The notes under the pieces are model-generated. The model was not told where the DNA came from. It saw only the letters and a list, made by a program, of their open reading frames with translations, and did no database searches. Below, in pieces: positions 61,476 to 64,000 of a stretch of 64,000 bases of DNA. Numbering within the stretch: the stretch's first letter is position 1; each line of letters starts with the position of its first letter. This DNA comes from Palsa-147 sp049279675 (lineage in GTDB: Bacteria; Acidobacteriota; Terriglobia; Acidiferrales; UBA7541): contig JBAPOP010000013.1 of NCBI GenBank assembly GCA_049279675.1, positions 1-64,000 on the forward strand, written 5' to 3'. Position numbers and translations under genes: made by a program.

Positions 61476-63125
61476 CTACGGCTGCTCAGCCACAACCTGC
61501 GCTCTGATACACGGCGGATTACCAAACGCCGATACGTTTCCCACCATCGCCTTCTGGCTCAACTCATCCAAGCCTTCAGGAGTCGTAAACACAATCGAGG
61601 CGCCGAGAATGTCGGGAGTCCACTCCGGAAGTTGCCGCCCGTAATAAAAGTTCAATCCGTATTCCCAATTCCGGTTCACGTGGTAGACCGCGACAGCTTC
61701 AGTCCGATGCACCACAAACCACGCTTTGGGAGGCAGAAGCGGCCGAGCCGAGAGTGGCGGAGTCCTGATCGAAAGCGCGATTCCGCCGACGGTTAGCACG
61801 AACAGCACGCACGCAGCCAGCATCCCAGTGGCCACCCGTGGCGGCGCGAGAAACGGAGTGGTGCTCACCAGAAAAAACACCAGAATTTCAAACGCCCGGA
61901 CATCGCGCACGAAATAATCCGGAATGTACGCCGCGAATTGGAGTGCGGCGTAATACAAGATCAGCCAGAGCGTCAGGCCTGCCGCCGCTAGCAAATACCG
62001 CGTGGGCCACTTCGTCTGAACGATCCAGCGATCGAAGCTGACGGCGAGAAGCAGCGCGATTGCGGGAATTGACGGCAGGATGTATCCAGGCAATTTCGAT
62101 TGCGAAGCGCTGAAGAACACAACGGGGAAAATCGCCCAGCAGGCGAGAAAGAATCCGGGGGAGTCGTGCCACGATTTTTCGCGCCACAATCGCCAGCCTT
62201 CTTCGGCCGCCGGCCAGAGTAGAAGTGTCCACGGAACAAGCGCAAGTAGAAGGATGGGCCCGAAAAACCAGAACGGTCGCACGTGCTGAAAAACCGGGCT
62301 GACATAACGCTCGACGTTATGCAGAAATAAGAACGTCCGCAGGAAATCTGGATTTCGCGCGGCGCAAATCGCATACCAGGGAACGGCGATGATCGCGAAC
62401 GCTCCAATTGCGTACCGATTCACAAATCGCCGCCACACCTTCCAATTTCGCGTGCACAGCGCCCACAGGCCGAGGCTTCCGCCGGCGAGAACGATTGCTG
62501 CCGGCCCTTTGGCGAGCATCGCCACTCCCAGCCACCCGCCGAACAACGCCGCACCTGTTGCCGTTGAGCCGATCGCAGGGCCGCTGGCGGGCGCAGGCTG
62601 AGGATCACCCGTGTCAGACGCTCTCAAGCCGCGAAGCAGGCCAGCCTCGCGTAGAATTCCGCCCGCGCAAACCATCGCGAACGCAACGCTCGCGCTGAAT
62701 AGCATGTCCGGCGTCGCAGCGCGCGAGAATCCGATGGCCGCGGCGGTGGTGGAGAAAATCATGATCGCGATCCACGCCGTTCTCTCGCCGTATTCCTTCA
62801 GCGCAAACCATGCGATCCCGCAGGCGGCCAGCAACGCGGAAATTGCCGACGGCAATCGCGCAGCAATTTCTCCCGACTTCAGAAATCTAAATCCAATCCC
62901 GGCGAGCCAGTAATAAAGAACTGGTTTTTCAAACCACGGTTGGCCGTAAAGCCGCGGCGTCACCCAGTCGTGCGTTTGCGCCATCGCCCGTGCGATCCAG
63001 GCGTAACGCGGTTCATCCGGGCCGATCAGGCCGACCGTAGCTAGCTGCGTGAAAAATGCCAGCACCGGAACGAGAACGGCAACAATGATTGCGATAATTC
63101 TTAGTGTGCGCTGGCTCTTGGTCAA
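61476..63125 (-). CDS. ArnT-like (GT83/GT39) glycosyltransferase
   Basis: 549 residues with about 11-12 hydrophobic segments. The first periplasmic loop has GPDEPRYAWIARAMAQ, the DE-type acidic pair of ArnT/PMT enzymes; YGQPWFEKPVLYYWLAG follows. Such enzymes transfer a sugar from polyprenyl phosphate to lipid A or proteins. The acceptor cannot be told. It diverges from the LpxL-like gene, which fits a lipid A role. A soluble C-terminal domain (about 440-549) is present. Confidence 0.88.
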   Translation of the reverse strand: MTKSQRTLRIIAIIVAVLVPVLAFFTQLATVGLIGPDEPRYAWIARAMAQTHDWVTPRLYGQPWFEKPVLYYWLAGIGFRFLKSGEIAARLPSAISALLAACGIAWFALKEYGERTAWIAIMIFSTTAAAIGFSRAATPDMLFSASVAFAMVCAGGILREAGLLRGLRASDTGDPQPAPASGPAIGSTATGAALFGGWLGVAMLAKGPAAIVLAGGSLGLWALCTRNWKVWRRFVNRYAIGAFAIIAVPWYAICAARNPDFLRTFLFLHNVERYVSPVFQHVRPFWFFGPILLLALVPWTLLLWPAAEEGWRLWREKSWHDSPGFFLACWAIFPVVFFSASQSKLPGYILPSIPAIALLLAVSFDRWIVQTKWPTRYLLAAAGLTLWLILYYAALQFAAYIPDYFVRDVRAFEILVFFLVSTTPFLAPPRVATGMLAACVLFVLTVGGIALSIRTPPLSARPLLPPKAWFVVHRTEAVAVYHVNRNWEYGLNFYYGRQLPEWTPDILGASIVFTTPEGLDELSQKAMVGNVSAFGNPPCIRAQVVAEQP

Positions 63126-63236
63126 TGTGTCGCCAGTTTATCAAAAGAAGTCGCCGGATTTGAATCGCACGTTCCTAATCGCAAGCATGATTCCAAGGTG
63201 GCCCGCTCCCGCGGGACTATGACAGAATGACCGCGC

Positions 63237-64000
63237 ATGCGCGAACGCATCGAATATTTTGCCGCGTGGTCGGTCATGAAAGGAATGGGATTGCTTCCGC
63301 GCTCGCTCGCGCGGAGCGTGGGCGCCGCATTCGCGCGAATCGCTTATTGGGTGCGCACACCTCTGCGTCGCGCCGCCGATTTCAATCTCGAACTCGCCTT
63401 TCCCGATTGGAGCGATTCGCAGCGCCGCGAAACCATCCGCAAGATGGTCCGTAACATCGGCTGGATGGGAGCTGAATTCACTCAGTTTCCCAAATACAAT
63501 CGTGAGAATATCGACCGCGTCATCATTCTCGACGGAAACGAGAACTATCTCGAAGCCCTCGGCCGCGGTAAAGGCGTGCTGTTCCTCACCGGCCATATGG
63601 GTCCCTGGGAGCTTTCCTCGTTCGCTCACGCGGTGTATGGATATCCCTGTCATTTTCTCGCGCGGCCCATCGAAAATCGGCGCGTGGACGCGCTCGTCAA
63701 TCACTATCGCTGTCTCTCGGGCTGCCGCATGATCGACAAGAACGATTCTGCCCGCTCGATGTTTCGGATTTTGCGCGGTGGCGGCGTGATCGGCGTTCTC
63801 GCCGATCAGAACACCTCTCTTGGGGAAGGCGTTTTCGTGCCGTTCTTTGGGATTCCGGCGTGCAGCACTTCCGGATTGGCACGCTTGGCGCTGCGCACGG
63901 GCGCAGCCGTGGTTCCCGGTTACGCTTTCTGGGATGAAGCGATCGGCAAATATCGTTTGCACTTCGAACCTGCGGTCGAACTCGTCCGCACCGACGATGA
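63237..64000 (+). CDS. LpxL/HtrB-like lipid A acyltransferase (3' end cut by window edge)
   Basis: 254 residues visible. The LPLAT signature LTGHMGPWELS is present (His120 with Glu125, the HX4D/E pair), after an N-terminal basic stretch and helix (ERIEYFAAWSVMKGMGLLP). Further family parts are GVIGVLADQN and a VPFFGIPACSTSG loop. It adds a secondary acyl chain to lipid A, or to a related lipid. ATG 63237 is the only start that fits; a CAGAAT lies 8 bases upstream. The antisense frame (63141-63962) is a shadow. It diverges from the ArnT-like gene by 111 bases. Confidence 0.9.
   Translation, partial: MRERIEYFAAWSVMKGMGLLPRSLARSVGAAFARIAYWVRTPLRRAADFNLELAFPDWSDSQRRETIRKMVRNIGWMGAEFTQFPKYNRENIDRVIILDGNENYLEALGRGKGVLFLTGHMGPWELSSFAHAVYGYPCHFLARPIENRRVDALVNHYRCLSGCRMIDKNDSARSMFRILRGGGVIGVLADQNTSLGEGVFVPFFGIPACSTSGLARLALRTGAAVVPGYAFWDEAIGKYRLHFEPAVELVRTDD

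Noticed and set aside
63141..63962. Minus-strand 273-residue frame at the right end
   Set aside because: The plus strand carries an LPLAT signature with the HX4E pair; this is its shadow.

Overview
The window looks like a chromosomal segment of an acidobacterium (Acidobacteriota, probably class Terriglobia or a relative), a Gram-negative with moderately high GC. I infer this from a very large Oar-type TonB-dependent receptor with an N-terminal carboxypeptidase-regulatory-like domain, a secreted S53 (sedolisin) protease with a proline-rich/Ig-like tail, Ser/Thr kinases with beta-propeller sensors, a bacillithiol-type BshA glycosyltransferase, an Hfq with a long N-terminal extension, and LpxL- and ArnT-like lipid A enzymes. 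There is no phage, insertion sequence, CRISPR array or plasmid signature. It reads as ordinary core chromosome with accessory envelope genes between the housekeeping clusters.

Layout. 1-5.8 kb (minus strand): the proximal part of a complex I operon, nuoA, nuoC, nuoD, a fused nuoEF and a truncated nuoG, with nuoB missing from its usual place. 5.8-13.3 kb: a small unknown gene overlapping thiS, an SRPBCC protein, a short-chain dehydrogenase, ribA, an orphan LytS-type histidine kinase, a membrane-anchored unknown, bshA and a PaaI-type thioesterase. 13.3-20.1 kb: hfq, holB-tmk (minus), diverging from yggS-yggU-M24 peptidase-two membrane proteins, then a gluconolactonase-like protein and tRNA-Thr(CGT). 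20.2-28.2 kb: a PilZ-pseudoreceiver protein, a polytopic membrane protein, the S53 protease, an AhpD-like protein and a secreted YdjC deacetylase. 28.2-37.3 kb: the TonB receptor, its probable LacI-family repressor, a TPR lipoprotein-like protein and a PD40-fused protein kinase.

37.4-45.4 kb holds a DUF488 gene and a compact plus-strand pentose-phosphate operon: rpiB, a transaldolase/phosphoglucose-isomerase fusion, a HAD phosphatase, gnd, zwf and pgl, most genes overlapping or nearly touching. 45.4-53.9 kb holds an aminotransferase, a PilZ protein, a threonine/serine dehydratase with a secreted beta-propeller and an S55-type peptidase upstream of it, and aroA. 53.9-57.4 kb (minus) is an ECF sigma / anti-sigma / B-box membrane protein / LiaI-like / DUF4097 envelope-stress operon. 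57.8-64 kb ends with an LPG-synthase-like flippase, nrdR, a GNAT enzyme, a degenerate alpha/beta hydrolase, an ArnT-like glycosyltransferase and a truncated LpxL-like acyltransferase.

Four observations stand out most: (i) a LacI-type palindrome just downstream of a good promoter in front of the TonB receptor, next to the LacI gene; (ii) a receiver domain whose phospho-acceptor Asp is Glu; (iii) an alpha/beta hydrolase with Asp at the nucleophile elbow and no visible catalytic His; (iv) a recurring arrangement in which a -10 hexamer lies 7-8 bases before a GTG or ATG start, suggesting leaderless mRNAs. No single cluster can be called a proven new system; the ECF/DUF4097 operon and the dehydratase/propeller/S55 operon are the best candidates for undescribed pathways.
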